Shown here: piece by piece, positions 35,029 to 44,573 of the stretch
Numbering within the stretch: position 1 is the stretch's first letter
Layout: every line of letters begins with the position of its first letter
NCBI RefSeq assembly: GCF_004340975.1
Contig: NZ_SLXA01000002.1
Coordinates: 248,001 to 312,000 of the forward strand
Origin: Frisingicoccus caecimuris
GTDB taxonomy: Bacteria > Bacillota > Clostridia > Lachnospirales > Lachnospiraceae
Direction: 5' to 3'
Length of the DNA: 64,000 bases
The notes under the pieces: generated by a model
Seen by the model: the letters and a program-made list of their open reading frames with translations, nothing else
The model's database searches: none
Told to the model about the DNA's origin: nothing
Position numbers and translations under genes: made by a program

Positions 35029-36759
35029 TTATTTGTCCGCAGACTCTGTTTCTTCCTGAGTTTCAGTCTCAGCCGCCGTATCTGTTACCGATTCAGTTTC
35101 GGTCTCAGCCACATGTAAATAATCAATATTGCCGCGTTCATCGATAACTTCCATATCGGCAGTCAGATTTGTGATATATTCCTGCATCTTATTTGTGCGC
35201 AACGTATTTTCAATATTCACATACCATGCTTCCGCATTATCTCCCACAAAATACATCACATGATAGCCATACTCCGTCTCGACAATCTCCGTATCTCCCG
35301 GTTTTCTCGCATCATCAAAAATCCAGTCGTTAAAGGAAGCGGCCATCTGACCTTTCGTCACAGCTTCATACAGACCGCCATTTGTGTTTGAACCGGTATC
35401 TTCGCTGTTTGCTTCTGCCAATGCTGCAAAGCTGTCCTCTGTTGCATCGCCATTCTTCCACTCTGCATAAATATCTTCGGCCTTCTGTTTTGCCTCAGCC
35501 TTTGCATTTTCTTCGGCTGTTGCCTTTTCCTCATCCGTCATTTCATCCGTCGTTTCCGCGCTGGAACGTATCAGAATATGACGTACGTCGACCGTCTTTG
35601 CATGGTCCAGATAACGGTCGATAAAGTAAACCACATAATAAGCATTGCCGGTGGTATCTTCAATCACGGTTGTATCTCCAGCCTGACGTGCGCTGTCAAA
35701 CAGCCACTGTCCAACCCCGGTTGGTGAGATTGATGATTTTTTTGCATTTGTTTTCCGCAGTTCAACAGCCGTGTCCGTCGCATAGTCTGCATATAAATTT
35801 TCAAAAGACGACTCATCTGAAATCTGTTCCAGCATTTCATCGGCCTTTTCTTTAGCCGCTGTCATAGCTGCTTCTTCTGCAGCTTTCTTCTCAGCCTCCT
35901 GGGCAGCCTTTTCTTCCTCGCTCAGGGTTTCTGTCTCGCCCGTCTCTGTTTCAGGCGCTGTTGTTTCTTCTGCTGCGACAGTCTCTGTCTCCGGCATATC
36001 TGCTGCAATTTTGCATGCCAGATAATCCACCGAGTCGTAATTGTCTTTATTTTCATCATAATAATCCGACACTTCCTCGTCGGTTATTTCTGTCGCATCC
36101 TCAATGCTGTTATAATAAGCGGTAGCGATACTGCTCTTTTCCACATAGGCTTTCACCTTATCCATCGTCGCCAGTGTTCCGTAAGAAGATTTCAAATAGT
36201 CGGCGGCGCTCATATTGGCATTCGCCGCGCCAGTCTCTATGGATTCTGCAAAATCATCCACATCCGCCGATGCATCATACTCAAATCCGGCCGCTTCCGC
36301 CGCATCTGTCAGCGCATATACCTGTTTCAACTGGGAAACTGCCTGCTGATCAAAATAATCCTTCCATGTCATATTCTCCATGTAGGCCTGCTCATCCAAC
36401 GGTTTTGATAAATCCAGTCCCATATAGCTCAGATAGTTCCCATAGTAGGCGTATAGATTATTGATGCCGCTGTAATAATAATATTCATATTCCGACCGCT
36501 GAACATCATGATCTCCGACCGTCACATAAGTGCCGTGTTTGTCCTGATATCCATCATAAAATTTCCATCCGAGCACGCCCACGATGAGAAGCAGGATGAC
36601 TGCACCGATAATCGCCGAATATCTGGCTTTTCTCTGCTGTCTCAGTTCCTCTTCTTTCCGACGCTGCATCTTCAAATCATACTTCGTCATCCTCTTTTCA
36701 GGCTTCTGTGAATTTACTCCGTCCGCCTGTCCATTTTGTTTTTTCTCTTTATCAGACAT
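35029..36759 (-). CDS. Membrane-anchored parvulin-type peptidyl-prolyl isomerase (PrsA/SurA-like)
   Basis: About 576 residues. A basic cytoplasmic N-terminus, one transmembrane helix (about 47-66, IIGAVILLLIVGVLGW) and an extracytoplasmic chaperone domain are followed by a parvulin domain (VRHILIRS, FAALAEANSEDTGSNTNGGL, YGYHVMYFV). Two Thr/Glu repeats (about 255-300 and the C-terminal 25 residues) read like ETETE. It should fold secreted proteins. A start at 36759 (MSDKEKKQ) after GTGGGAAAAAGT is chosen over the ATG at 36771. Confidence 0.85.
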   Translation of the reverse strand: MSDKEKKQNGQADGVNSQKPEKRMTKYDLKMQRRKEEELRQQRKARYSAIIGAVILLLIVGVLGWKFYDGYQDKHGTYVTVGDHDVQRSEYEYYYYSGINNLYAYYGNYLSYMGLDLSKPLDEQAYMENMTWKDYFDQQAVSQLKQVYALTDAAEAAGFEYDASADVDDFAESIETGAANANMSAADYLKSSYGTLATMDKVKAYVEKSSIATAYYNSIEDATEITDEEVSDYYDENKDNYDSVDYLACKIAADMPETETVAAEETTAPETETGETETLSEEEKAAQEAEKKAAEEAAMTAAKEKADEMLEQISDESSFENLYADYATDTAVELRKTNAKKSSISPTGVGQWLFDSARQAGDTTVIEDTTGNAYYVVYFIDRYLDHAKTVDVRHILIRSSAETTDEMTDEEKATAEENAKAEAKQKAEDIYAEWKNGDATEDSFAALAEANSEDTGSNTNGGLYEAVTKGQMAASFNDWIFDDARKPGDTEIVETEYGYHVMYFVGDNAEAWYVNIENTLRTNKMQEYITNLTADMEVIDERGNIDYLHVAETETESVTDTAAETETQEETESADK

Positions 36760-36880
36760 ACTTTTTCCCACAGAACAAAATCTTAAGTTCAGATTCTGAC
36801 TGTGCCTCTCCTTCCTGAAATCTTATATGTAATATTACAATATTTCTGAAAAAAATAACAGTAATTTCACAAAAAATACA

Positions 36881-36932
36881 GAAAATTCTCCCCGGAAGAA
36901 ACCATTTCAAGGTTTGACCGGAGAGAATTCTC
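36881..36932 (-). terminator. Terminator of pycA
   Basis: A stem of GAGAATTCTCTCCGG against a nearly complementary stretch (12 of 14 bases), with an inner AAACC/GGTTT, and T-rich DNA after it on the minus strand. It lies directly beyond the pyruvate carboxylase stop. Confidence 0.75.
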
Positions 36933-36938
36933 TTATCC

Positions 36939-39900
36939 TTACAGTTTAAATGTTACCAACAGATCTTCGGAATTAACCTTTTCACCTTCAGTGACAAAAA
37001 TCTCATCCACCACGCCGGCAGTTTTTGAAACAATGGTCGTTTCAATCTTCATGGCTTCCACAACAAGAAGCGGTGTATTGACATCGACCTTATCTCCTTT
37101 CTTAACAAAAATCTGACATACGGTTCCAGGAATGGAGGAACCAATCTGTTTCGGGTCGGATTTATCTGCCTTCGGTTTCTGATTTACATGAACGATTTCA
37201 TTCTTATCTTCAACCACGATCTCACGGACAGCGCCATTTACTTCAAAGGTCAATGTACATTTTCCTTCATCATTCGCTGCAGTCTTACTGATGTATTTGA
37301 TAATCAATGTCTTGCCCTGACCGATATTTACAACTGTCTCTTCTCTCGGTCTCAGACCATAGAAATAAACATGGCTCTGAAGCTGAGATACATCGTTGTA
37401 AGCTTCCAGATGATTGCAGTAATCTTCGTATACCTTCGGGTAGAGGGCATAGCTGACTGCTTTCTGGCGAATCTCCAATGGCGTAAATGATGACAAATCA
37501 AATTTTCCTTTTAAGTAAGCTTCAATTTGTTTAATATCCACACTCTCCAGCAAGGTGCCCGGACGCACGCTGATCGGTTCAACACCTTTCAGAACAATCT
37601 TCTGGAATTCTTCCGGGAAGCCGCCGTCCGGCTGACCAATCATACCCTTGAAATATTCTACAACCGATTCCGGATAAGAAAGATCTTTTCCGGCCGTAAG
37701 AATATTATCTTTATCCAGGTTATTCTTAAACATGAAAATTGCCAGATCACCAACGACTTTAGAGGTCGGCGTAACTTTTACAATATTTCCAAGCAGGTCA
37801 TTGGCCTCTTTATACAGACGTTTGATATCATCAAAACGATCTTTTTCACCCATATCTTTGACCTGGGCCAAAAGGTTGGAATACTGACCGCCAGGAATCT
37901 CATATTTATAGATTTCAGCATTCGGTGTACACATGCCGCTCTCAAACGGTTTATATACCTCACGCACGCGGGCATAATATTCGCTCAATTCATGAAGTTC
38001 CGTCAGATCAAGGCCTGTATCCCGCTCTGTTCCCTTCAGAGTGGCAACGATCGTATTCATAGATGGCTGGCTTGTCAGAGAGCTCATCGATTCAATCGCC
38101 ATATCCGCAATATCCACACCGGCTTCCGCAGCCATCAGTACGGTGCTGACACCGCTGCCCGTTGTGTCATGGGTATGTAAGTTCACCGGAATGTTCAATT
38201 CCTTTTTCAACTCTGTGATCAGGGTCTTTGCCGCATATGGTTTCAAAAGTCCCGCCATATCCTTAATTGTCAGGATATGACAGCCCATAGCCTCGATTTC
38301 TTTCGCCTTCTTCATATAGTAATCCAGCGTATATTTCGTTTCATTTGGATCAGAAATATCACCCGTATAACAGATAGCGCCTTCTACGATCTTTCCGGTC
38401 TTCAGGGCTTCTTCCACTGGCATCTTCATATTTTCCATCCAGTTCAAGCTGTCAAAAATACGGAACACATCAATACCGCGGCCAGCGGAAACCTGAATAA
38501 ACTCCTTGACCACATTATCCGGATAATTGCTGTATCCAACCGCATTCGACGCACGAATCAGCATCTGAATCAATGTGTTCGGCATCAGCTGACGCAATGT
38601 GGAAAGTCTGCGCCATGGAGATTCTTTTAAGAAACGATAAGCCGTATCATAGGTTGCGCCGCCCCAGGCTTCCGCCGAAAAAGCATTGGCAAGGAAGGCA
38701 TTAGCCGCCGGCGCCGCATCAATGATATCTCTTGTACGCATACGAGTTGCAAACAGAGACTGCTGAGCATCTCGCATGGTCGTATCGGTCACATAGAGAC
38801 GGTCTTCTCTGAGAATTTTCTGGGTAAATGCCTCTGCGCCCAACTTCAGGAATTCATCCCTTGCACCGTAAATTGTTTTTTTCTGATCAAAGACCGGCGG
38901 ACGATGGGCATCCAGGTAAGGTTTCTCACCATTTTGAGGATTAACGATCTTATCGCCGATAAATTCCAAAATCTTTGTCGCCCGGTCCTGAACTTTTCTC
39001 AACTCATAAAGTTCCGGCGTCTCCTCGATAAATGTCGTATAGCATTTACCTTCCTGGAAGGTTTCATGATTCAGCACATTGATCAGAAACTGAATATTTG
39101 TCTTAACACCACGGATACGCATTTCTTTCAGTGCACGCAGCGATTTGCGTATAGCACCTTTAAACGTACGGTCATAGGAAATGACTTTAACAAGAAGGCT
39201 GTCATAATATGGCAGAACTTCCGCTCCTGTATAGGCATTACCGCCATCCAGACGAAGACCATTTCCTGAACCGGAACGATAAACATTGATTCTTCCTGTA
39301 TCCGGAAGGAAATTGTTTGCCGGATCCTCTGTTGTAATACGAGTCTGAATGGAATAGCCGTTCAGATGTACCGCATCCTGGGACGGAATACCAATTTCCC
39401 CGGAATCAAGGGCATATCCCTCAGCAATCATAATCTGTGACTGTACGATATCGATTCCCGTAACCATTTCGGAAACGGTATGCTCTACCTGAATTCTTGG
39501 ATTCATTTCAATAAAGTATGGGTGATTCTGATCATCGACAAGGAATTCCAGTGTTCCGGCGTTCCGGTAACCCACATGTTTTACCAGACGAATCGAACTT
39601 GAAAAAATTTCCTCACGTACTTCATCCGGTACGGTAAAAGCCGGTGCATATTCCACAACTTTCTGATGACGTCTCTGCACAGAGCAGTCACGATCATAAA
39701 GGTGGACAACGTTGCCATGATTGTCTGCCAGGATCTGAACTTCGATGTGTTTTGGACTTCTTAAATATTTTTCAATGAAAATCTGTTCATCGCCAAAAGC
39801 TTTTCTGGATTCTTCTCTCGCTTCACGATAGGCTTTCTCCAATTCGTCCGCCGAATTCACAATACGCATCCCTCGGCCGCCGCCGCCGTTAGAAGCTTTC

Positions 39901-40394
39901 AACATCACCGGATAACCGATAAAATCAGCTGCTTTTTCGACTTCCTCATAATTCTCCACAGCCTTGTCAATCCCCGGAATCGTCGGCACTTCGGCTTCCA
40001 TCGCCATTTTCTTTGAAGAGATCTTATCGCCCATAGCCCGCATCATGCCCGCTGTCGGTCCGATAAATACGATTCCGCTCTTTTCACAAGCCTCTGCAAA
40101 ATATGGATTTTCAGATAAAAATCCATAACCCGGATGGATGGCATCTACCTGATGCTCTTTTGCTATACGAATAATGGTATCGATATCCAGATAAGCATCT
40201 ACTGGTCCTTTATCCGGATTTAATAAATAGGCTTCATCTGCCTTTGTGCGGAACATGGCATACTTATCTTCTTTTGAGAAAACAGCGACAGTACCAATCC
40301 CAAGTTCATTTAAAGCACGAAAAATACGAATTGCGATTTCTCCCCGGTTTGCAACCAGTACTTTCTTAAATTTTCTGATTCCCTTCGTATTCAT
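36939..40394 (-). CDS. pycA: Pyruvate carboxylase
   Basis: A 1151-residue single-chain enzyme making oxaloacetate. In order: biotin carboxylase (1-455, ANRGEIAIRIFRA and the ATP-grasp GGGGRGMR), carboxyltransferase barrel (about 540-830, TTMRDAQQSLFATR with the metal site, HTHDTTGSG), allosteric linker and C-terminal biotinyl domain with the Lys in VVEAMKIETT (AMKI rather than AMKM). All parts are intact. AAAGGGTG precedes the ATG at 40394. The biotin ligase gene in the same window would modify it. Confidence 0.96.
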   Translation of the reverse strand: MNTKGIRKFKKVLVANRGEIAIRIFRALNELGIGTVAVFSKEDKYAMFRTKADEAYLLNPDKGPVDAYLDIDTIIRIAKEHQVDAIHPGYGFLSENPYFAEACEKSGIVFIGPTAGMMRAMGDKISSKKMAMEAEVPTIPGIDKAVENYEEVEKAADFIGYPVMLKASNGGGGRGMRIVNSADELEKAYREAREESRKAFGDEQIFIEKYLRSPKHIEVQILADNHGNVVHLYDRDCSVQRRHQKVVEYAPAFTVPDEVREEIFSSSIRLVKHVGYRNAGTLEFLVDDQNHPYFIEMNPRIQVEHTVSEMVTGIDIVQSQIMIAEGYALDSGEIGIPSQDAVHLNGYSIQTRITTEDPANNFLPDTGRINVYRSGSGNGLRLDGGNAYTGAEVLPYYDSLLVKVISYDRTFKGAIRKSLRALKEMRIRGVKTNIQFLINVLNHETFQEGKCYTTFIEETPELYELRKVQDRATKILEFIGDKIVNPQNGEKPYLDAHRPPVFDQKKTIYGARDEFLKLGAEAFTQKILREDRLYVTDTTMRDAQQSLFATRMRTRDIIDAAPAANAFLANAFSAEAWGGATYDTAYRFLKESPWRRLSTLRQLMPNTLIQMLIRASNAVGYSNYPDNVVKEFIQVSAGRGIDVFRIFDSLNWMENMKMPVEEALKTGKIVEGAICYTGDISDPNETKYTLDYYMKKAKEIEAMGCHILTIKDMAGLLKPYAAKTLITELKKELNIPVNLHTHDTTGSGVSTVLMAAEAGVDIADMAIESMSSLTSQPSMNTIVATLKGTERDTGLDLTELHELSEYYARVREVYKPFESGMCTPNAEIYKYEIPGGQYSNLLAQVKDMGEKDRFDDIKRLYKEANDLLGNIVKVTPTSKVVGDLAIFMFKNNLDKDNILTAGKDLSYPESVVEYFKGMIGQPDGGFPEEFQKIVLKGVEPISVRPGTLLESVDIKQIEAYLKGKFDLSSFTPLEIRQKAVSYALYPKVYEDYCNHLEAYNDVSQLQSHVYFYGLRPREETVVNIGQGKTLIIKYISKTAANDEGKCTLTFEVNGAVREIVVEDKNEIVHVNQKPKADKSDPKQIGSSIPGTVCQIFVKKGDKVDVNTPLLVVEAMKIETTIVSKTAGVVDEIFVTEGEKVNSEDLLVTFKL

Positions 40395-40432
40395 CTCTCT
40401 TTCACCCTTTCTTTTTGTCTCATATTTTTAGA

Positions 40433-40464
40433 AAATCGAAGGCGCCTTCCCGCGCCTTCGATTT
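40433..40464 (-). terminator. Terminator after the HPr-like gene
   Basis: A 13-bp perfect stem AAATCGAAGGCGC with loop GGGAAG (minus strand), followed by TTTTCTAAAAATATG. It ends the hprK-to-HPr cluster. pycA begins only about 40 nt later, so read-through may feed it. Confidence 0.85.
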
Positions 40465-40483
40465 AAGGAATATGTTTACATTA

Positions 40484-40738
40484 TTATTGCTTTGAAATAT
40501 ATTTGTCAATTGCATCAACTGCAGCGTCTTCATCCGGTCCATTCGCAATGATCGTAATCTTTTCGCCTTCGGCCAGACCAAGACTCATCATTCCCATAAT
40601 ACTCTTCGCATTTACCTTTTTTTCCTGAATCTCCACGTAAATGCTGCTCTCGTATTGACTTGCCACCTGAACAAGCAATGCTACCGGCCGGGCTTCCAGC
40701 CCTTTTGGAATATTAATCGTCATGCTCTTTGAAACCAT
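40484..40738 (-). CDS. HPr-family protein with Glu at position 15 (Crh-like)
   Basis: An 84-residue HPr fold. Ser46 in AKSIMGMMSLG, the target of HPr kinase, is kept, but the phosphotransfer histidine is Glu15 (GLEARPV instead of GLHARPA). It cannot carry phosphate from EI through His15, so it is probably a regulatory paralogue like Bacillus Crh, which has Gln there, acting with CcpA. The genomic setting after rapZ and whiA matches yvcJ-yvcL-crh, although yvcK is not between them here. HprK is encoded in the same cluster. Confidence 0.85.
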   Translation of the reverse strand: MVSKSMTINIPKGLEARPVALLVQVASQYESSIYVEIQEKKVNAKSIMGMMSLGLAEGEKITIIANGPDEDAAVDAIDKYISKQ

Positions 40739-40765
40739 AATTGTACCTTGCCTTTCTAGCCTTTG

Positions 40766-41716
40766 CTAATTTCCGGACCTCAATTCGTCCGCTAATACAC
40801 TCAACTTACGTAATCGGTGATTTACACCCGACTTACCCACAGGGGTCGACAACAATTTCCCCAGTTCGACCAACGATGCTTCCGGATATTGCAGCCGAAG
40901 TTCTGCAATCTCCTTTAGTCCATCAGTCAATTCACTGAATCCTACGGTATCCCGGATATACGTGATATCCTCAATCTGTTTCACCGCCGCAGACACTGTT
41001 TTGGAAATGTTTGCCGTTTCGCAGTTTACACGCCGATTTACAGAGTTCCTCATTTCCTTTAAAATACGGATATTCTCCAATTCCATCAGTGAAACATGGG
41101 CTTCCATGACATTGAGCATATCTACGATCTGAGACGCTTCCTTAATGTACACGACGTGATACTTCTTTCGGGTAATACACTTTCCGTCGATATTAAATGT
41201 CTTCATCATATCGCATATCTGCTGAGCCCTCTCCGGTGTCATACATACAATTTCAAAATGATAGGTTTTTTCCGGTTCACTGATAGAACCGGCACACAAA
41301 AATGCGCCTCGTAAAAACGCACGTTTACAACATGCTTTCCGGAGGATCATTAAATGAACTATCGCATAGTCTTCCTCAATCTCTCCGTCGCCATTCATAA
41401 ACTTTACCGAACTCAAAATTTTCCTGGCAGCATAATCGTCTGCAACATCCAGGATATATGTACGGCTCTTTCCAGTATGAATATGATTCCTTATGCATAT
41501 ATCAACATCTATATTATATGTTTTTTTCAACAATGTAAAGTATTTTCTTGCGACCGCAAGGTTTTCTGTTTGTATTTTTATCGATACTTTCCCATCTTCT
41601 TCCTGAAAAATCTGTCCGCACATACTCAAAATTGCCGCAATCTCAGCGATGCGGCAATGCATGGCACTTCCTGTCTGATAGGACAATTCTTCCTTTACAC
41701 GACTTGAAAAAGACAT
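40766..41716 (-). CDS. whiA: DNA-binding protein WhiA
   Basis: A 316-residue protein with two LAGLIDADG-like N-terminal domains (RAFLRGAFLCAGSISEPEK near 125-145) and a C-terminal HTH (about 225-310: LGKLLSTPVGKSGVNHRLRKL). It is a conserved Gram-positive regulator of growth and division. It begins 35 nt after rapZ and ends 28 nt before the HPr-like gene. Confidence 0.95.
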   Translation of the reverse strand: MSFSSRVKEELSYQTGSAMHCRIAEIAAILSMCGQIFQEEDGKVSIKIQTENLAVARKYFTLLKKTYNIDVDICIRNHIHTGKSRTYILDVADDYAARKILSSVKFMNGDGEIEEDYAIVHLMILRKACCKRAFLRGAFLCAGSISEPEKTYHFEIVCMTPERAQQICDMMKTFNIDGKCITRKKYHVVYIKEASQIVDMLNVMEAHVSLMELENIRILKEMRNSVNRRVNCETANISKTVSAAVKQIEDITYIRDTVGFSELTDGLKEIAELRLQYPEASLVELGKLLSTPVGKSGVNHRLRKLSVLADELRSGN

Positions 41717-41750
41717 GTTACCACCTCAATCCATCCTTCCGGGACCGGAT

Positions 41751-42626
41751 TTATTTATTTCTGAGCGCATCCTTGGACACATCCCTGTGTTCCACCTTTG
41801 CACTGTAGTTTTTTGCTGCCAGCCGATGATAAATTCCATTGGCCATCGTCACGGAACGATGTTTACCGCCAGTACAGCCAACAGCAATCACCAGTTGATT
41901 TTTTCCCTCTTTAATATATTGGGGTACAAGAAATACAAGCAGATCCTCAACCTTATCCAAGAACATGCCGGCTTCTTTACAATTCAACACATAATCCCGG
42001 ACCTCCGGTTCATTTCCTGTCTTTTTACGAAGGCTTTCTACATAGTAAGGATTCGGCAGAAACCGAACATCAAAAACTAAATCTGCATCTGTCGGAATGC
42101 CATATTTGAAACCAAAAGACAATACGGTCAGATAAAAGTTCTGATAGGGTTCATTTTTAACGAAAATTTTATCTACCTCGCCTTTTAAATCCCGGATCAG
42201 CATCTGGCTCGTATCAATGATATAATCCGCTCTTTGTTTTAGAAACTTCATCTTTTTCCGCTCATTTTTAATTCCATCTTCAATCCGGCCGCCCACAGCC
42301 AGCGGATGCTGCCGACGCGTCTCCTTATAGCGTTTGATCAAAACTGCGTCTTCGCAATCTAAAAACAGGATCTCGTAATTTATTTTCAAATCCTCTATAT
42401 TTTCAAGAACTTTATTCACTGTCGCCAGGCCTTCACCGCTTCGTATATCAATGCCAAGAGCGGCCTGATGCATAGCATTTTCTCCCTGAACGGACACAAG
42501 CTCTGCAAATTTAGGCAAAAGAGGCACCGGAAGATTATCCACGCAAAAATACCCGATATCCTCCAACATTTTTAATACAGAGCTTTTTCCCGCTCCGGAC
42601 ATTCCTGTCACAACAACAAAACGCAT
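41751..42626 (-). CDS. rapZ: RNase adapter RapZ / YvcJ nucleotide-binding protein
   Basis: A 291-residue P-loop protein. Walker A is GMSGAGKSSV at residues 8-17. The C-terminal domain includes VAVGCTGGKHRSV, which binds metabolites in the RapZ family. The Gram-positive YvcJ hydrolyses GTP and ATP; the Enterobacteria form controls glmS mRNA. It is co-transcribed with murB and whiA. The precise role here is unknown. Confidence 0.93.
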   Translation of the reverse strand: MRFVVVTGMSGAGKSSVLKMLEDIGYFCVDNLPVPLLPKFAELVSVQGENAMHQAALGIDIRSGEGLATVNKVLENIEDLKINYEILFLDCEDAVLIKRYKETRRQHPLAVGGRIEDGIKNERKKMKFLKQRADYIIDTSQMLIRDLKGEVDKIFVKNEPYQNFYLTVLSFGFKYGIPTDADLVFDVRFLPNPYYVESLRKKTGNEPEVRDYVLNCKEAGMFLDKVEDLLVFLVPQYIKEGKNQLVIAVGCTGGKHRSVTMANGIYHRLAAKNYSAKVEHRDVSKDALRNK

Positions 42627-42642
42627 CTGTCTGCCTCCTCCT

Positions 42643-43560
42643 TTAAAACTCTCCGATCATCCTCACTTCCGGTTCAAGATGTACCTGAAACTTTTCATAG
42701 ACGATCGCATCCACATCCTGCATTAACTGCCGTACCTGAGAAGCCGTGGCCGCTCCTGCATTAATCACAAAACCGCTATGCTTTTCCGATACCATGGCAT
42801 CACCGACCCGATAGCCTTTCAGACCCGCGTCCTGGATCAGCTTGCCTGCGAAATACCCCTCCGGCCGTTTAAAGGTACTGCCTGCACTCGGATATTCCAG
42901 CGGCTGTTTTTCCTTCCGCTGTCTTGAAAGCTCCTCTACCTGTTCCAAAATGGCTTCTGCATCACCCCGGGCAAACTTTAAGACCGCCGATAAGACAATC
43001 AGAGCTTCTTTCTGGATCCGGCTGGTACGATATCCCAGTTCCAGATCTTTTAAAGAAATTTCCAGGACCTCGCCAGCCATGTTAACCGCCCGGACAGATA
43101 CAAGAACCTGTTTCATTTCTCCGCCATAAGCTCCTGCGTTCATTGTAACAGCTCCGCCAAGCGTTCCCGGTATTCCCGTGGCAAATTCAAAGCCCGTATA
43201 GCCTCTGGCTGAAACATCCCTGGCCAGCTTTGCCAACATCACACCGGCGCCTGCACGGACACAGATTCCCGATGGTGTAATTTCTGTCTCCACAAAATCA
43301 AGGTTTTTGCATACCTGAAAAACAACCCCCCGAAAACCTTTATCGCCTACAAGCAGATTGCTTCCATTTCCTATAACATAAAAAGAAATTTTTTTCTCTC
43401 TACACCATTTTAATCCACGGATCAGGCCTTCTTCCGTCTTCGGACATACAAAAATATCCGCCGGCCCTCCGATTCGAAACGTCGTATGGTTTTTCATCGG
43501 TTCATTCTCACAAACCTGCCCCTGCCCGATCACAGTTTCTAATTGTTCTGCTAATGTCAT
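42643..43560 (-). CDS. murB: UDP-N-acetylenolpyruvoylglucosamine reductase
   Basis: A 305-residue FAD enzyme that makes UDP-MurNAc for peptidoglycan. It shows the FAD-binding NHTTFRIGGPADIFV, GNGSNLLVGD, IPGTLGGAVTMNAGAYGGEM and the catalytic region PSAGSTFKRPEGYFAGKLI with the Ser proton donor. It is the type with Y-loop absent, like other Gram-positive forms. It starts with 4-nt overlap to the ROK kinase stop and is followed by rapZ. Confidence 0.94.
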   Translation of the reverse strand: MTLAEQLETVIGQGQVCENEPMKNHTTFRIGGPADIFVCPKTEEGLIRGLKWCREKKISFYVIGNGSNLLVGDKGFRGVVFQVCKNLDFVETEITPSGICVRAGAGVMLAKLARDVSARGYTGFEFATGIPGTLGGAVTMNAGAYGGEMKQVLVSVRAVNMAGEVLEISLKDLELGYRTSRIQKEALIVLSAVLKFARGDAEAILEQVEELSRQRKEKQPLEYPSAGSTFKRPEGYFAGKLIQDAGLKGYRVGDAMVSEKHSGFVINAGAATASQVRQLMQDVDAIVYEKFQVHLEPEVRMIGEF

Positions 43561-44573
43561 AAAATGCTATCCTCTCTCATTCTTTCAGAAATCATCATAT
43601 AGGCCGCACCGAAAATTCCTGCCTCATTTCCCAGGACCGCCAGCCGCACCGGCGTGTTCTTAAGTTCTGAAAATGCCTGTTCTCTGAAATGATGGGCGAC
43701 CTTTTCCCTTAAATATTCTCCGGCAGCCGAAACTCCGCCTCCGATCAGAATACATTCCGGATTTATCACCGCGGAAATTCCTGCCAGAGCACGTCCGAGA
43801 TATTTGGTCACCGTATCGATGATCTGTTCAGCCGCCTCATCTCCGTTTTTTCCAGCGTCAAACACATCCTTCGTACTGATATTCCCTTTCTCCCGCAGTA
43901 ATTCTCTTAATACAGATGGTATGTCCGTTTCATCCAGATAATGCCGGGCATACTTCACGATACCCGTCGCCGATGCTATCTGTTCCAGGCATCCCCGGTT
44001 GCCGCAGCTGCAGTTTCCCGTAATATCCTTTTCATCCACACAGATGATATGTCCGATCTCACCGGCACAGCCCGAAGCGCCGTTATATATCCGGCCATCA
44101 ATGACAACACCGCCGCCCACGCCGGTCCCCAGGGTGACCATGATCAGACTTTTACAGGATTTTCCGCCGCCCAGCCACATTTCACCCAGAGCCGCCACAT
44201 TCGCATCATTGGCGGCACGCACCGGAATATCTTCCGGCTGGCAACTGAATGCTCCGGCCAAAAGCTCTGATAATTCCCGGGCCGCTGCCACATTCGACCA
44301 GCCAAGATTGACACATCCTCTGACCATATTTCCGTCAGGCACAGGTCCCGGAAGCCCCATACCTACCCCTGCCAGATTGGTTATATCCACACCAAAGATC
44401 CGGCATTTATCAACAATAGTTTCCGCGATTTCCGGAAGAATATGAGAACCATGTTCCGACACGTTTGTCGGGATAAACCATTTCTCTTTTAGGCTATCCC
44501 CAAACAGGCCGAATTTAATTTCTGTTCCGCCCACATCCACACCAATCGTCCACTTCTTCATGCTAAAACTCAT
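43557..44573 (-). CDS. ROK-family glucokinase
   Basis: A 338-residue sugar kinase with the phosphate-binding IGVDVGGTEIKFGL, LGTGVGGGVVIDG, a zinc-binding CNCSCGNRGCLEQIAS-like cluster (CSCGNRGCLE) and the ATP region IGGGVSAAG. Glucose is the usual substrate of the clostridial relatives. The first ATG (44573) overlaps the end of hprK; MKKWTIGVD at 44561 is an equally plausible start. Being between hprK and murB, it belongs to a sugar-control and cell-wall cluster. Confidence 0.88.
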   Translation of the reverse strand: MSFSMKKWTIGVDVGGTEIKFGLFGDSLKEKWFIPTNVSEHGSHILPEIAETIVDKCRIFGVDITNLAGVGMGLPGPVPDGNMVRGCVNLGWSNVAAARELSELLAGAFSCQPEDIPVRAANDANVAALGEMWLGGGKSCKSLIMVTLGTGVGGGVVIDGRIYNGASGCAGEIGHIICVDEKDITGNCSCGNRGCLEQIASATGIVKYARHYLDETDIPSVLRELLREKGNISTKDVFDAGKNGDEAAEQIIDTVTKYLGRALAGISAVINPECILIGGGVSAAGEYLREKVAHHFREQAFSELKNTPVRLAVLGNEAGIFGAAYMMISERMREDSIL

